Source: Sulfoacidibacillus ferrooxidans (GTDB taxonomy: Bacteria > Bacillota > Bacilli > Alicyclobacillales > SLC66). From it: a DNA stretch of 64,000 nt. The stretch spans positions 1-64,000 of the forward strand of contig NZ_JALBUF010000004.1 in assembly GCF_022606465.1 (NCBI RefSeq). Reading direction: 5' to 3'. Below are positions 10,508 through 19,096 of this stretch, piece after piece (within the stretch, counting starts at the first letter, position 1; every line of letters begins with the position of its first letter). The translations under genes were made by a program, and so were the position numbers. The notes under the pieces were generated by a model. That model did not search any database. It was given only the letters and a program-made list of their open reading frames with translations, and had not been told where the DNA came from.

Positions 10508-11266
10508 TTGCGAGCGCGTTCGTCGAGGATAGCGACGGTCTTTTTAAGTGTGATGTTTCTATTGGCAAGTAGTTCAGTTGCCTTCGCGGCAACGGCTAAG
10601 ACTGCTAAAGCAGTAGCTGCTGGCCCTAACATATGGGATCAAGCTGTTAATGCATTTGCTGATTTAATTAACATAGTTGCACATTATGTTGGCGATTATG
10701 GAATCGCCTTAATTATTGTTACCATCTTTATTCGGTTGCTTACTATGCCTCTCATGCTAAAGAGTCTTCAGAATTCAAAGAAGATGCAAGCGTTAAAACC
10801 GCGTCTAGATGAATTGAAAAAGAAGTTTGGTAATGATACGAGAAAGATCCAAGAAGAGACCATGGCACTCTACAAGTCGGAGGGAGTTAATCCGCTAAGT
10901 GGCTGTATGCCAATGATTGTGCAATTTGTCGTGTTAACATTGTTGTATCGTGCAATATACACTGATACTGCAATGCTTCATGCTAAGTTTCTTGGGTTGA
11001 TGCCTCTTGGACAACCTGATCACACGTATATACTACCCGTTTTGGCTGGTGTAACGAGTTATTTTCAGCAAAAAGTTACTATGGTTCAGATGGACCCTAC
11101 TCAACAAAAGATTATGCAGATTGTCTTTCCTTTGATGATTTTCTTTTTTGCATTACGGGTTTTCGCTGCGTTGTCGTTGTATTGGGTGTTTAGTAACCTA
11201 TTTACGATTGGACAAATGTATTTTGTGCGTGTTAAAACGTCAACCCAAGAGGTGGGCAAAAAATGA
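10508..11266 (+). CDS. yidC: Membrane protein insertase YidC (SpoIIIJ type)
   Basis: YidC/Oxa1 insertases place proteins in the membrane; the SpoIIIJ form is also needed for forespore development in B. subtilis. The 252-aa protein has a signal sequence (hydrophobic stretch then SSVAFA before ATAK), five membrane segments, the conserved arginine in FIRLLTMPLM, and NPLSGCMPMIVQ. No lipobox is visible at the signal cleavage site, unlike the B. subtilis protein. The start is TTG at 10508. It overlaps jag by 4 nt (ATGA), so the two are translationally coupled. Confidence 0.95.
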   Translation: MRARSSRIATVFLSVMFLLASSSVAFAATAKTAKAVAAGPNIWDQAVNAFADLINIVAHYVGDYGIALIIVTIFIRLLTMPLMLKSLQNSKKMQALKPRLDELKKKFGNDTRKIQEETMALYKSEGVNPLSGCMPMIVQFVVLTLLYRAIYTDTAMLHAKFLGLMPLGQPDHTYILPVLAGVTSYFQQKVTMVQMDPTQQKIMQIVFPLMIFFFALRVFAALSLYWVFSNLFTIGQMYFVRVKTSTQEVGKK

Positions 11267-11919
11267 GAATGATTTCTGTTTCTGCCGCGACCGTTGAGTT
11301 GGCAGTTGCAGATGGGTTGAAGCAATTAAAAGTCGGGCGTGAACGTGCTGAGGTTATTGTTAAAACAGCACCTTCTAAAGGCTTTTTAGGCTTTGGCGCC
11401 CGACATGCTGTAGTTGAAATTTGCATTATTGAAGATCCCGTGAAAGATGCGGAGTTATTCTTACGTGAAATGTTTGTTGCTATGCGTATGGCGGTTAAAG
11501 TAGAAAAGAAAAGTAAAGGTAGAGATGTTACCTTTGAATTATCGGGTGACCGCGTTGCATTACTTATCGGCAAGCATGGGAAAACACTTGATGCGATTCA
11601 AGTGCTTGTGAATGCAATTGGCAATAAGTATGCAGTTAAGTCATATCGTTTTGTGATCGATGCGCAGGGATATCGAGAACGACATCGACAAAAATTAATT
11701 TATGATGCAAAAAAACTAGCAGATAAGGCAGTCATATTGGGTAGAGAAATATATCTTGAGCCGATGGTATCAAGTGATCGAAAAGTGATTCATGCAGCTT
11801 TACAATCACGAAAAGATGTATTTACGCAAAGTCGGGGAGAAGAGCCCAAACGAGCGATTGTTATTATTCCTCAATCTTTGCGAGTGAAAGATCATTCCAG
11901 TAGAGAGCTTGTTCAGTAA
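11263..11919 (+). CDS. jag: RNA-binding protein Jag (KhpB; SpoIIIJ-associated)
   Basis: This 218-aa protein has three parts: a Jag-N domain (TVELAVADGLKQLKVGRE...GFLGFGARHAVVEI), a KH domain with LLIGKHGKTLDAIQVLVN near 100-120, and an R3H domain (YRERHRQKL near 137-145). Jag/KhpB is an RNA-binding protein linked to cell elongation and division in Firmicutes. It overlaps yidC and is followed by a terminator before mnmE. Confidence 0.95.
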   Translation: MRMISVSAATVELAVADGLKQLKVGRERAEVIVKTAPSKGFLGFGARHAVVEICIIEDPVKDAELFLREMFVAMRMAVKVEKKSKGRDVTFELSGDRVALLIGKHGKTLDAIQVLVNAIGNKYAVKSYRFVIDAQGYRERHRQKLIYDAKKLADKAVILGREIYLEPMVSSDRKVIHAALQSRKDVFTQSRGEEPKRAIVIIPQSLRVKDHSSRELVQ

Positions 11920-11990
11920 CTTACATGGTACTTACTTTAGTTTTAAGACATATGTAGTCGTTTATGAGCTATAGATAGTTGTTCAATATG

Positions 11991-12025
11991 TAGTTGGTGT
12001 TTATTTCTATACGCCAACTATTTTA
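11991..12025 (+). terminator. Probable terminator after jag
   Basis: TAGTTGGTG pairs with CGCCAACTA (9 bp with one wobble) around a 12-nt loop, followed by TTTTAG. The T-run is short, so efficiency is uncertain. Confidence 0.6.
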
Positions 12026-12115
12026 GTGTTTATAGGGTGTTATACGGGCATGAGTATTTGATATGATGAATAATTGAAAGTAGACACAGTATGAGGATAG
12101 AGGTGACAGATAAAA

Positions 12116-13495
12116 ATGGATGGAGAAGATACAATTGCAGCCATTGCGACTGCGCTTGGTGAATCCAGTATTGCAGTAATTCGTATAAGCGGTAGGCATT
12201 CTATTGCTGTGGTTGATCGCTTGTTTGAAGGCAAACAATCATTGAGTCGTGTGAAAACTCATACCATACATTACGGATTTATTGTGTCGTTAGAAGAAAG
12301 AGTGAAGCTAGATGAGGTATTGGTATCAGTCATGCGAGGACCACGTACGTATACTACTGAAGATGTTGTAGAGATTAGCACTCATGGTGGAACGCAAAAT
12401 GCTCAAATGGTTCTGTTAGAATTATTGAGAGCAGGAGCTCGATTGGCTTCTCCGGGAGAATTTACTAAAAGGGCTTTTTTGGGTGGGCGAATTGATCTTT
12501 CTCAAGCAGAAGGTGTGATGGAGCTTATCGGCGCGCATACGGTCATGGCCAGTCAGGCAGCTCTCTTACAAGTAGAGGGTAGTCTCAGTCGTCAAGTACG
12601 TGAATTGCGCGATGAATTGTTACAGTTAATGGCACATGTTGAGGTAACAATTGATTATCCCGAGCATGATGAGGAGGATATAACTACTCAAAGGGTTTAT
12701 GATGGGTGTATTGAAGTACTAGATGATGTCCAAAGTATATTATATGCTGCTAATCAAGGAAAAATTTTGCGTGATGGGGTACATGTTGCGATTGTTGGAC
12801 GGCCCAATGTTGGAAAGTCTACATTGCTTAACCAACTTGTACGTAAAGAGCGAGCTATTGTAACCGATATTCCAGGAACTACAAGGGATATTTTGGATGA
12901 ATTTATTCAAATAGATGGTGTTCCTATGCATATTTTAGATACTGCTGGGATAAGGGACACAGATGATGTTGTTGAAAAATTAGGAGTAGACCGTAGTAAA
13001 CGTGCTATAGAACAGGCTGATTTGCTCCTCATTGTTATCGATAGTAGTAGAGAACTATCTATTGAGGATTGTGAGTTACTTGACATTGGTAAAGAGTATG
13101 CATCACTTGTCGTGCTAAGTAAGCAGGATTTACCACAAGTGATTGTAAGTGAACAGTTGCTAGATCGATTTCCGTGGTGTACGTATGTTCCATTTTCAAT
13201 TAAAGATAAGAAATTCTTACCTCAACTTGAGCAAGCAGTGATTAAAAAGGTGTTTTCTGGTGATCTGAAACCTAGAGATGCAACATTTATTGCAAATGCA
13301 CGCCATATACGACTACTTGAAGAATGTAAACTCTTATTGGAGCAGGTTTTATTGTCTGTAACAGAGGGGCAAACGTTAGATTTAGTTGCGGTCGACTTAC
13401 ATCAAGCGTGGGTTACCCTTGGCGAAGTCATAGGTGAAACCCCACGCGATGATTTGCTGGATCAGATTTTTACTCAATTTTGTTTAGGTAAATGA
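12116..13495 (+). CDS. mnmE: tRNA modification GTPase MnmE
   Basis: MnmE and MnmG together add the (carboxymethyl)aminomethyl group to wobble U34 of certain tRNAs. The 459-aa protein has the N-terminal folate-binding domain (ATALGESSIAVIRISG), a G domain inserted in a helical domain with G1 GRPNVGKST at 228-236, DTAGIRDT and a G4-like SKQD, and ends in the catalytic FCLGK motif. The ATG at 12116 follows GAGGTG. mnmG follows after 43 nt. Confidence 0.97.
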   Translation: MDGEDTIAAIATALGESSIAVIRISGRHSIAVVDRLFEGKQSLSRVKTHTIHYGFIVSLEERVKLDEVLVSVMRGPRTYTTEDVVEISTHGGTQNAQMVLLELLRAGARLASPGEFTKRAFLGGRIDLSQAEGVMELIGAHTVMASQAALLQVEGSLSRQVRELRDELLQLMAHVEVTIDYPEHDEEDITTQRVYDGCIEVLDDVQSILYAANQGKILRDGVHVAIVGRPNVGKSTLLNQLVRKERAIVTDIPGTTRDILDEFIQIDGVPMHILDTAGIRDTDDVVEKLGVDRSKRAIEQADLLLIVIDSSRELSIEDCELLDIGKEYASLVVLSKQDLPQVIVSEQLLDRFPWCTYVPFSIKDKKFLPQLEQAVIKKVFSGDLKPRDATFIANARHIRLLEECKLLLEQVLLSVTEGQTLDLVAVDLHQAWVTLGEVIGETPRDDLLDQIFTQFCLGK

Positions 13496-13538
13496 TAGCA
13501 AGATGGTCAATTGATTTAGAAAAGGGGTGATCGGCTCT

Positions 13539-15425
13539 ATGGGATATGTAGCCGGGGAGTTTGATGTCATCGTGATTGGAGCTGGGCACGCTGGTTCTGA
13601 AGCGGCTCTTGCATCAGCGCGAATGGGATGTAAAACGTTACTGTTAACTATAAATTTGGATACAATTGCTTTTATGCCATGTAATCCATCAATTGGCGGA
13701 CCTGCAAAAGGAATTGTTGTTCGTGAGATAGATGCATTAGGTGGACAGATGGCTTATAACACTGATTTGACGTATATTCAGATGCGTTTATTAAATACTG
13801 GAAAAGGTCCTGCAGTGCAGGCTTTACGCGCACAATCTGATAAAGCTTTCTATGGTCGAATGATGAAATGGACGTTAGAGACTCAGGAAAATCTAACACT
13901 GCGTCAAGGCATGGTTGAAAAAATTACTACAAAAAATGGTAAGGTGGCAGGTGTTGTAACCCAATCTGGTGCACAGTATTTTGCTCGTTCTGTCGTGTTA
14001 ACAACTGGTACGTATTTGCGTGGGAAGATTATCATCGGTGATGTTTCTTATCAAAGTGGTCCAAATGGTCAATTGCCATCGTTAAAATTAACAGATAGTC
14101 TTGTTGATCTTGGATTTGATCTCGTGCGTTTTAAGACAGGCACACCTCCTCGTGTGAATCGTAAAACCATTGCGTTTGATCATCTTGTTGCACAGCCTGG
14201 AGATCCGGAACCGCTTCATTTTTCATATCGAGATGATATTGCACAGCGCGAACAAGTGGATTGTTTTTTAACCTATACTACAGAAAACACGCATGAGATT
14301 ATTGGTGAAAATCTTCATCGAGCACCAATGTTTTCAGGTGGAATTGAAGGCAGGGGACCACGCTACTGTCCAAGTATTGAAGATAAAGTTGTTCGTTTTA
14401 AGGATCGACCAGCGCATCAAATTTTTCTTGAACCTGAAGGCAAAAACACAGAAGAGTGGTATGTGCAAGGAATGTCGACTAGTTTACCGGAAGATGTACA
14501 AGTGCAAATGCTTCACACGATTCCTGGGTTAGAGCATGTGGAGATGTTACGACCGGGTTATGCCATTGAGTACGATGCGATGGTGCCCACTCAGTTATGG
14601 CCTACACTTGAGACTAAAATGATTTCCGGGCTATTTACTGCAGGTCAAATTAATGGAACATCCGGCTATGAAGAGGCAGCTGGACAAGGTATTATGGCTG
14701 GAATTAACGCTGCATTACATGCAAAAAACAAAGAGTCTGTCACGCTTGCGCGTTCAGACGCTTATATCGGTGTAATGATCGATGATTTGGTGACCAAAGG
14801 GACAACTGAACCATATCGTTTATTGACTTCACGAGCAGAGTATCGCTTGTTATTGCGCAATGATAATGCAGATGTTCGCTTAATGGAGATTGGGCATTCT
14901 ATCGGTCTTTTATCGGATAAAAGGTATGAAAAATTTTTACAAAAACAAGATGGCGTTACAAAGGAAAAAAGCAGACTACATTCCATACGGGTACAACCGG
15001 CTGTTATTGTTGATAAATTTTCTACTTATGGACTTGACGCACCATCTGGTTCAGTTACATTAGAACAATTACTTCGTCGACCGGAAATCACGTATGATAT
15101 GGTTACAGAGTTAGCACCTCCACTTGAGCCTATTTCAGATGAGGTAGCTAGGCAGGTAGAGATTGACACTAAGTATCAGGGGTACGTTGTTCGTCAAACG
15201 CAAGAGATTGAACGACAAAAGCGTTTAGAAAACAGGAGATTGCCTGAAGGGGTAGACTATTGGTCTATTTCTGGTTTAGCTAATGAAGCAAAGGAGAAAT
15301 TAACTGCTATTTGCCCTCGGAGTATTGGGCAGGCTTCTCGTGTCGAGGGGGTTTCACCAGCTGATATATCAGTCTTACTCGTGTGGCTAGAGACGCGTTC
15401 GAGGCGGGAAGCTGCAAATGAATAG
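13539..15425 (+). CDS. mnmG: tRNA uridine-5-carboxymethylaminomethyl modification enzyme MnmG
   Basis: MnmG is the FAD-dependent partner of MnmE. The protein has the N-terminal Rossmann FAD motif [22 protein letters not shown], and the GidA signatures [12 protein letters not shown] and [13 protein letters not shown]. From the ATG at 13539 ([12 protein letters not shown], behind AAAGGGGTG) it is 628 aa; a GTG at 13527 adds four residues. Its 3' end overlaps rsmG by 8 nt. Confidence 0.97.
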   Translation: MGYVAGEFDVIVIGAGHAGSEAALASARMGCKTLLLTINLDTIAFMPCNPSIGGPAKGIVVREIDALGGQMAYNTDLTYIQMRLLNTGKGPAVQALRAQSDKAFYGRMMKWTLETQENLTLRQGMVEKITTKNGKVAGVVTQSGAQYFARSVVLTTGTYLRGKIIIGDVSYQSGPNGQLPSLKLTDSLVDLGFDLVRFKTGTPPRVNRKTIAFDHLVAQPGDPEPLHFSYRDDIAQREQVDCFLTYTTENTHEIIGENLHRAPMFSGGIEGRGPRYCPSIEDKVVRFKDRPAHQIFLEPEGKNTEEWYVQGMSTSLPEDVQVQMLHTIPGLEHVEMLRPGYAIEYDAMVPTQLWPTLETKMISGLFTAGQINGTSGYEEAAGQGIMAGINAALHAKNKESVTLARSDAYIGVMIDDLVTKGTTEPYRLLTSRAEYRLLLRNDNADVRLMEIGHSIGLLSDKRYEKFLQKQDGVTKEKSRLHSIRVQPAVIVDKFSTYGLDAPSGSVTLEQLLRRPEITYDMVTELAPPLEPISDEVARQVEIDTKYQGYVVRQTQEIERQKRLENRRLPEGVDYWSISGLANEAKEKLTAICPRSIGQASRVEGVSPADISVLLVWLETRSRREAANE

Positions 15426-16194
15426 CAGTTCTGAAACTTTTTCTCTCGACGATTTTATCGCATATTGCTATCAAAGAGGCTTTTCACTAACGGATAAGCA
15501 AATTGATCAGTTTGTACGATATGCATTCCTTCTTCAGGAATGGAACGAACGTATGAATCTAACTGCAATTACAAGTTTAGAGGGGATTCTTTTAAAACAT
15601 TTTGTCGATTGTTTAGAACTAATCCCTGTTATTCGTCATTCTTCTGCGTGGATAGAAGGGCGAACACTACGTATGCTTGATTTTGGTACTGGAGCTGGGT
15701 TTCCGGGACTTGTTTTAAAGTTAGTCATGCCAGAGGTAGAAATGACTTTATGTGATTCCTTGCGCAAACGCACTGATTTTCTCACAACTGTTGTAAAACA
15801 ACTAGATGTTTCAAACGTTACTATTCTTCATACGAGAGCGGAGGAATTAGCAAAAGATAGAGCGTATCGCGAGCGGTTCTCACATGTTGTGGCAAGAGCT
15901 GTAGCGCGTATGCCTGTACTCATTGAATGGGCAGGACCTTTTGTTGAAATTGGGGGCTCTTTTCATGCTATGAAAGGGCCCGATCCGAAGAATGAGATGG
16001 AAGAGTCTTTGTATGTTGCAAAAAAACTTGGTTTTTCACAATTTGTTGTAACACCGTATGTACTTCCTCTACAAGCAGGCGATCATACGATTATAAGTCT
16101 ATATAAAGACCGACCAACACCAAAAGTATTTCCTAGAAAACCTGGAGAAGCACAACGGAGTCCTTTGTTGACTCGTAATCATGAAAGTAAGTAA
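15418..16194 (+). CDS. rsmG: 16S rRNA (guanine-N7) methyltransferase RsmG
   Basis: RsmG (GidB) methylates a guanine in the 530 loop of 16S rRNA using SAM. The 258-aa protein has the SAM-binding motif [13 protein letters not shown], the N-terminal segment [15 protein letters not shown], and [11 protein letters not shown]. The start ATG lies inside the end of mnmG. The C-terminal tail ([15 protein letters not shown]) is typical. Confidence 0.96.
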   Translation: MNSSSETFSLDDFIAYCYQRGFSLTDKQIDQFVRYAFLLQEWNERMNLTAITSLEGILLKHFVDCLELIPVIRHSSAWIEGRTLRMLDFGTGAGFPGLVLKLVMPEVEMTLCDSLRKRTDFLTTVVKQLDVSNVTILHTRAEELAKDRAYRERFSHVVARAVARMPVLIEWAGPFVEIGGSFHAMKGPDPKNEMEESLYVAKKLGFSQFVVTPYVLPLQAGDHTIISLYKDRPTPKVFPRKPGEAQRSPLLTRNHESK

Positions 16195-16198
16195 TCTT

Positions 16199-16277
16199 TT
16201 TGTCTAAATGTGAGTTCTTTTGTCGATATGTCACTTCCTTTGTCGATACCTACATTTACAGAAGGATTTTGTCGATA
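16199..16277 (+). repeat. 20-bp tandem repeat array before noc (TTTGTCGATA units)
   Basis: TTTGTCGATA occurs at 16219-16228, 16239-16248 and 16268-16277, and a diverged copy TTTGTCTAAA lies at 16199-16208. The first three units are exactly 20 bp apart, and the first two 20-mers match at 15 of 20 positions. The core TGTCGA resembles the Spo0A box TGTCGAA with the last base changed. The array fills the gap between rsmG and noc and may be an operator for noc (inference). Confidence 0.7.
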
Positions 16278-16325
16278 GTCTGCAGAACGTATAGATATTG
16301 TAGATTGAAGTGGGTGGTGGCCAAG

Positions 16326-17156
16326 GTGAGAGAGCGTTGGTCTCGTTTCTTAGGGGCTGTAGAACGAAATCAAGGATCAAACAGCTCTTTGCAACAAATT
16401 CCTATTAGTTCAGTACGGGCAAATCGCTATCAACCTCGTTCAGTTTTTGATGAGGACAAGTTAGACGAATTGGGAGCTACGATACGGACTCATGGGATGA
16501 TTCAACCTATAGTGGTAAGACCACAAGATGGGTACTTTGAGCTAGTTGCAGGTGAACGTCGTTGGAGGGCTGCGCAACGTGTAGGATTAGATTTTATTCC
16601 TGCAATCGTAAAGGATCTATCGGATTCGCAAGCGGCATCCCTTGCTTTAATTGAAAACTTACAACGAGAGGGTCTCACAGCTATTGAAGAGGCTGTCGCT
16701 TATCAAAAGTTAATTGAATTACATCATCTCACCCAAGAGAGTCTAGCGCAGCGTTTAGGTAAAGGACAATCAACGATTGCCAATAAGTTACGTCTTTTGC
16801 ACTTGTCAGAAGAGGTACAAGATGCGGTTAAACTTAGGACCATTAGTGAGCGTCATGCTCGTGCATTATTGGCACTACCTCATGATATGCAAAGTAGTCT
16901 GCTGAATGAAGTGATTGTTAAAGATCTAAATGTTAAACAGACGGAAAAAAGAGTGAAGGAGTGCTTGGTACAACCAGTTGTTCCTAAAAAGGTACAACGT
17001 TCTGGTGTTAGCAGGGATTTTCGGATCGCTATGAATACAGTTCGTGAATCTGTTAAATTAATTCAAAAGAGTGGTTTCACAGTTCAAATGGTGGAACAAG
17101 AAGAGGAAGATTTTGTCGAATTTACTATTCGTCTTCCGAAAAAGAAATTAAGTTGA
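16326..17156 (+). CDS. noc: Nucleoid occlusion protein Noc (ParB family)
   Basis: Noc stops division septa from forming over the chromosome. It is a ParB paralogue and CTP-dependent clamp. From the GTG at 16326 the protein starts VRERWSRFLG, matching the known Noc N-terminus (basic amphipathic helix for membrane binding). It then has the ParB N domain with GERRWRAAQR, NLQREGLTAIEEA, and an HTH (TQESLAQRLGKGQSTIANKLRLL). The open frame extends upstream to 16200, but that part covers the repeat array and lacks similarity, so it is excluded. Paralogy to parB at 18196 and position after rsmG support Noc. Confidence 0.92.
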   Translation: MRERWSRFLGAVERNQGSNSSLQQIPISSVRANRYQPRSVFDEDKLDELGATIRTHGMIQPIVVRPQDGYFELVAGERRWRAAQRVGLDFIPAIVKDLSDSQAASLALIENLQREGLTAIEEAVAYQKLIELHHLTQESLAQRLGKGQSTIANKLRLLHLSEEVQDAVKLRTISERHARALLALPHDMQSSLLNEVIVKDLNVKQTEKRVKECLVQPVVPKKVQRSGVSRDFRIAMNTVRESVKLIQKSGFTVQMVEQEEEDFVEFTIRLPKKKLS

Positions 17157-17440
17157 CTGGTAAGTTTAATAGATTCATAAAAAGTTTCGTAAACAGAGTG
17201 AGAATGAACGTATACGAAGTTTTGTTATTGATTGAACTTTATTAATAAGGATTTACCATTTTTAAATAAAATTTTATTTTTTTATGCCAAATTTCATATG
17301 AAAAGGATCTACTTAGAGAGTATTGATCGAATTGGCTAGATAGATTCCTTAAAGAGCACACATTAGCATGGTGTGTTCTTTTTATTTCTAGTACAATGAG
17401 TAAGGAGCATTTGGGTGTTTGATATTCGGAGGTAGGTTAA
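17157..17440. other. Intergenic gap noc-parA: AT-rich palindrome and terminator
   Basis: No ORF with a ribosome binding site is seen. The gap holds an inverted repeat TTCGTA...TACGAAGTTTTG (about 17183-17222), which may end the noc transcript weakly, and a perfect 16-bp palindrome AAATAAAATTTTATTT at 17264-17279 followed by more T. A clear terminator follows at 17354-17388. The parA ribosome binding site (CGGAGG) lies at the end. Confidence 0.5.
17354..17388 (+). terminator. Intrinsic terminator before parA
   Basis: GAGCACAC pairs with GTGTGTTC (8 bp, one wobble) around ATTAGCATG and is followed by TTTTTATTT. It lies about 200 nt after noc and 50 nt before parA, so it either ends the noc transcript or attenuates read-through into parAB. 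Confidence 0.75.
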
Positions 17441-18199
17441 ATGGCAAGAGTGATGGCAGTAGCCAATCAAAAGGGTGGTGTGGGGAAGACTACAACTTCT
17501 GTTAATTTAGGAGCTTGTCTTGCTGAATTAGGGAAAAAAGTATTGCTTATTGACATAGATCCACAGGGAAACACCACTTCCGGTGTGGGTATCAATAAAG
17601 CAGATGTTAAATACTGCATATATGATGTTCTTATTAATGATGTTATCTCTAATGAAGCTATTCTTCATACATTTGTAAAGAATCTTGATATTATTCCTGC
17701 AACAATACAGTTAGCAGGTGCAGAAATTGAATTGGTACCAACAATTTCTCGCGAAGTAAGGTTGCGAAGAGCTATCGCTTCCGTTCGAGCGAATTATGAT
17801 TATATCTTAATTGACTGTCCGCCTTCTTTAGGCTTGTTAACTATCAATGCACTAACAGGATCTGATTCCGTAGTTATTCCTATTCAATGTGAATATTATG
17901 CCTTAGAGGGTCTCAGTCAGTTGTTAAGTACTATTCGTTTGGTTCAAAAACATTTGAATACATCACTTGAAATTGAAGGCGTTTTGTTGACGATGTTAGA
18001 TGCGCGTACAAATCTAGGTATTCAAGTTATTGAAGATGTAAAAAAGTATTTTAGAGAGAAGGTTTATCGGACCATCATCCCACGTAATGTTCGTCTAAGT
18101 GAGGCACCTAGTCATGGTAAACCAATTTGGCAATACGATCCAAAGTCTCGTGGTGCAGAGGTTTACTTGGATTTGGCGAAGGAAGTGATTGGTAGTTGA
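17441..18199 (+). CDS. parA: Chromosome partitioning ATPase ParA (Soj)
   Basis: Soj/ParA is the deviant Walker ATPase that works with ParB in origin segregation and also modulates DnaA. The 252-aa protein has the signature KGGVGKTT at 11-18, LLIDIDPQGN, and DYILIDCPPSLG. The start ATG follows CGGAGG. It overlaps parB by 4 nt (TTGA). Confidence 0.97.
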   Translation: MARVMAVANQKGGVGKTTTSVNLGACLAELGKKVLLIDIDPQGNTTSGVGINKADVKYCIYDVLINDVISNEAILHTFVKNLDIIPATIQLAGAEIELVPTISREVRLRRAIASVRANYDYILIDCPPSLGLLTINALTGSDSVVIPIQCEYYALEGLSQLLSTIRLVQKHLNTSLEIEGVLLTMLDARTNLGIQVIEDVKKYFREKVYRTIIPRNVRLSEAPSHGKPIWQYDPKSRGAEVYLDLAKEVIGS

Positions 18200-19056
18200 A
18201 ATCAAAAGGTGGACTAGGTAAAGGATTAGAAGCTTTGCTTCCTCAAATAAGTACGGATGCGACTGAAGAAGTTGTTCAAGTACGGCTTGATGAATTACGT
18301 CCTAATCCGTATCAGCCACGGAGAGAGTTCAATCAAGATAAACTGAATGAGTTAATGGAATCTATTAAAGAACATGGAATCTTACAACCGATTATCGTTC
18401 GACGAGGTATTGGTAGAGGTTACGAGATCATTGCAGGTGAACGAAGATTTCGAGCTATGCAAATGTTGCAGGAGGAAACAATGGCGGCTATTGTCCGTCA
18501 AATTTCTGATCGCGAAGCTATGGAAATTGCACTCATCGAGAATTTACAGAGAGAAGATTTAAGTCCTATTGAAGTTGCGGAAGCGTATGCTAAAATTATG
18601 GAACATTTTTCTCTTACACAAGAGCAGCTTGCCATACGTGTTGGTCAAAGCAGATCTCATGTTGCTAATCTTTTGCGTCTGCTTGGTCTACCCAGTGAGC
18701 TTAGAGAAAATGTTTCACGTGGAACAATATCTATGGGACATGCACGAGCGTTACTTTCAATTGGAGATGTACAAACTCAACATACTGTTGCGCAAAAAAT
18801 TATTGATGATGGGTTAACTGTGCGTGCAGTTGAACAATTGGTTCATCGTTTACAACTTGTTTCACGTGAAACAAAGCCCAAATCTCAAAATAACGCACAA
18901 ACCCCGATAACAAAAGCATATGAAGAACAGTTGCGAAATATTCTCGGGACTTCGGTGAGGATTCAAATGGGAAAAAAACGTGGAAAGATAGAAATAGAAT
19001 ACTTTTCGTCGGAAGACTTAGAACGAATCTTGCAACTTCTTAATGGGCAAAGATAA
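18196..19056 (+). CDS. parB: Chromosome partitioning protein ParB (Spo0J)
   Basis: ParB/Spo0J is a CTP-dependent clamp that loads at parS and recruits SMC. The 286-aa protein has LRPNPYQPRREF, the CTP-binding motif GERRFRA at 81-87, NLQREDLSPIEVAEAY, and the parS-binding HTH TQEQLAIRVGQSRSHVANLLRLL. The C-terminal dimerisation part follows. The start is TTG at 18196, coupled to parA. Two parS sites lie inside the gene. Confidence 0.97.
   Translation: MKSKGGLGKGLEALLPQISTDATEEVVQVRLDELRPNPYQPRREFNQDKLNELMESIKEHGILQPIIVRRGIGRGYEIIAGERRFRAMQMLQEETMAAIVRQISDREAMEIALIENLQREDLSPIEVAEAYAKIMEHFSLTQEQLAIRVGQSRSHVANLLRLLGLPSELRENVSRGTISMGHARALLSIGDVQTQHTVAQKIIDDGLTVRAVEQLVHRLQLVSRETKPKSQNNAQTPITKAYEEQLRNILGTSVRIQMGKKRGKIEIEYFSSEDLERILQLLNGQR
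18711..18726. promoter_or_regulatory. parS site (one mismatch)
   Basis: TGTTTCACGTGGAACA differs from the 16-bp palindromic parS TGTTTCACGTGAAACA at one position. It lies within parB coding sequence, encoding part of ENVSRGTI. Confidence 0.85.
18858..18873. promoter_or_regulatory. parS site (perfect)
   Basis: TGTTTCACGTGAAACA is the exact B. subtilis parS palindrome. It is inside the 3' third of parB, the same location as a main parS in B. subtilis spo0J. With the copy at 18711 it marks the origin-proximal centromere. Confidence 0.95.
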
Positions 19057-19096
19057 TTGCACTACAATGGCGAAGCAAGAAAGGAGGGACAGATAG

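Noticed and set aside
16200-16325. Upstream extension of the noc reading frame (42 extra codons)
   Set aside because: It covers the repeat array, is Cys/Tyr/Arg-rich and unlike Noc, while the GTG at 16326 gives a standard Noc N-terminus.
17104-17116. Perfect Spo0A-like box TTTTGTCGAA at the noc 3' end
   Set aside because: It encodes conserved-looking residues (DFVEF) inside noc, and similar F-V-D/E codons occur in other genes, so it is likely chance.
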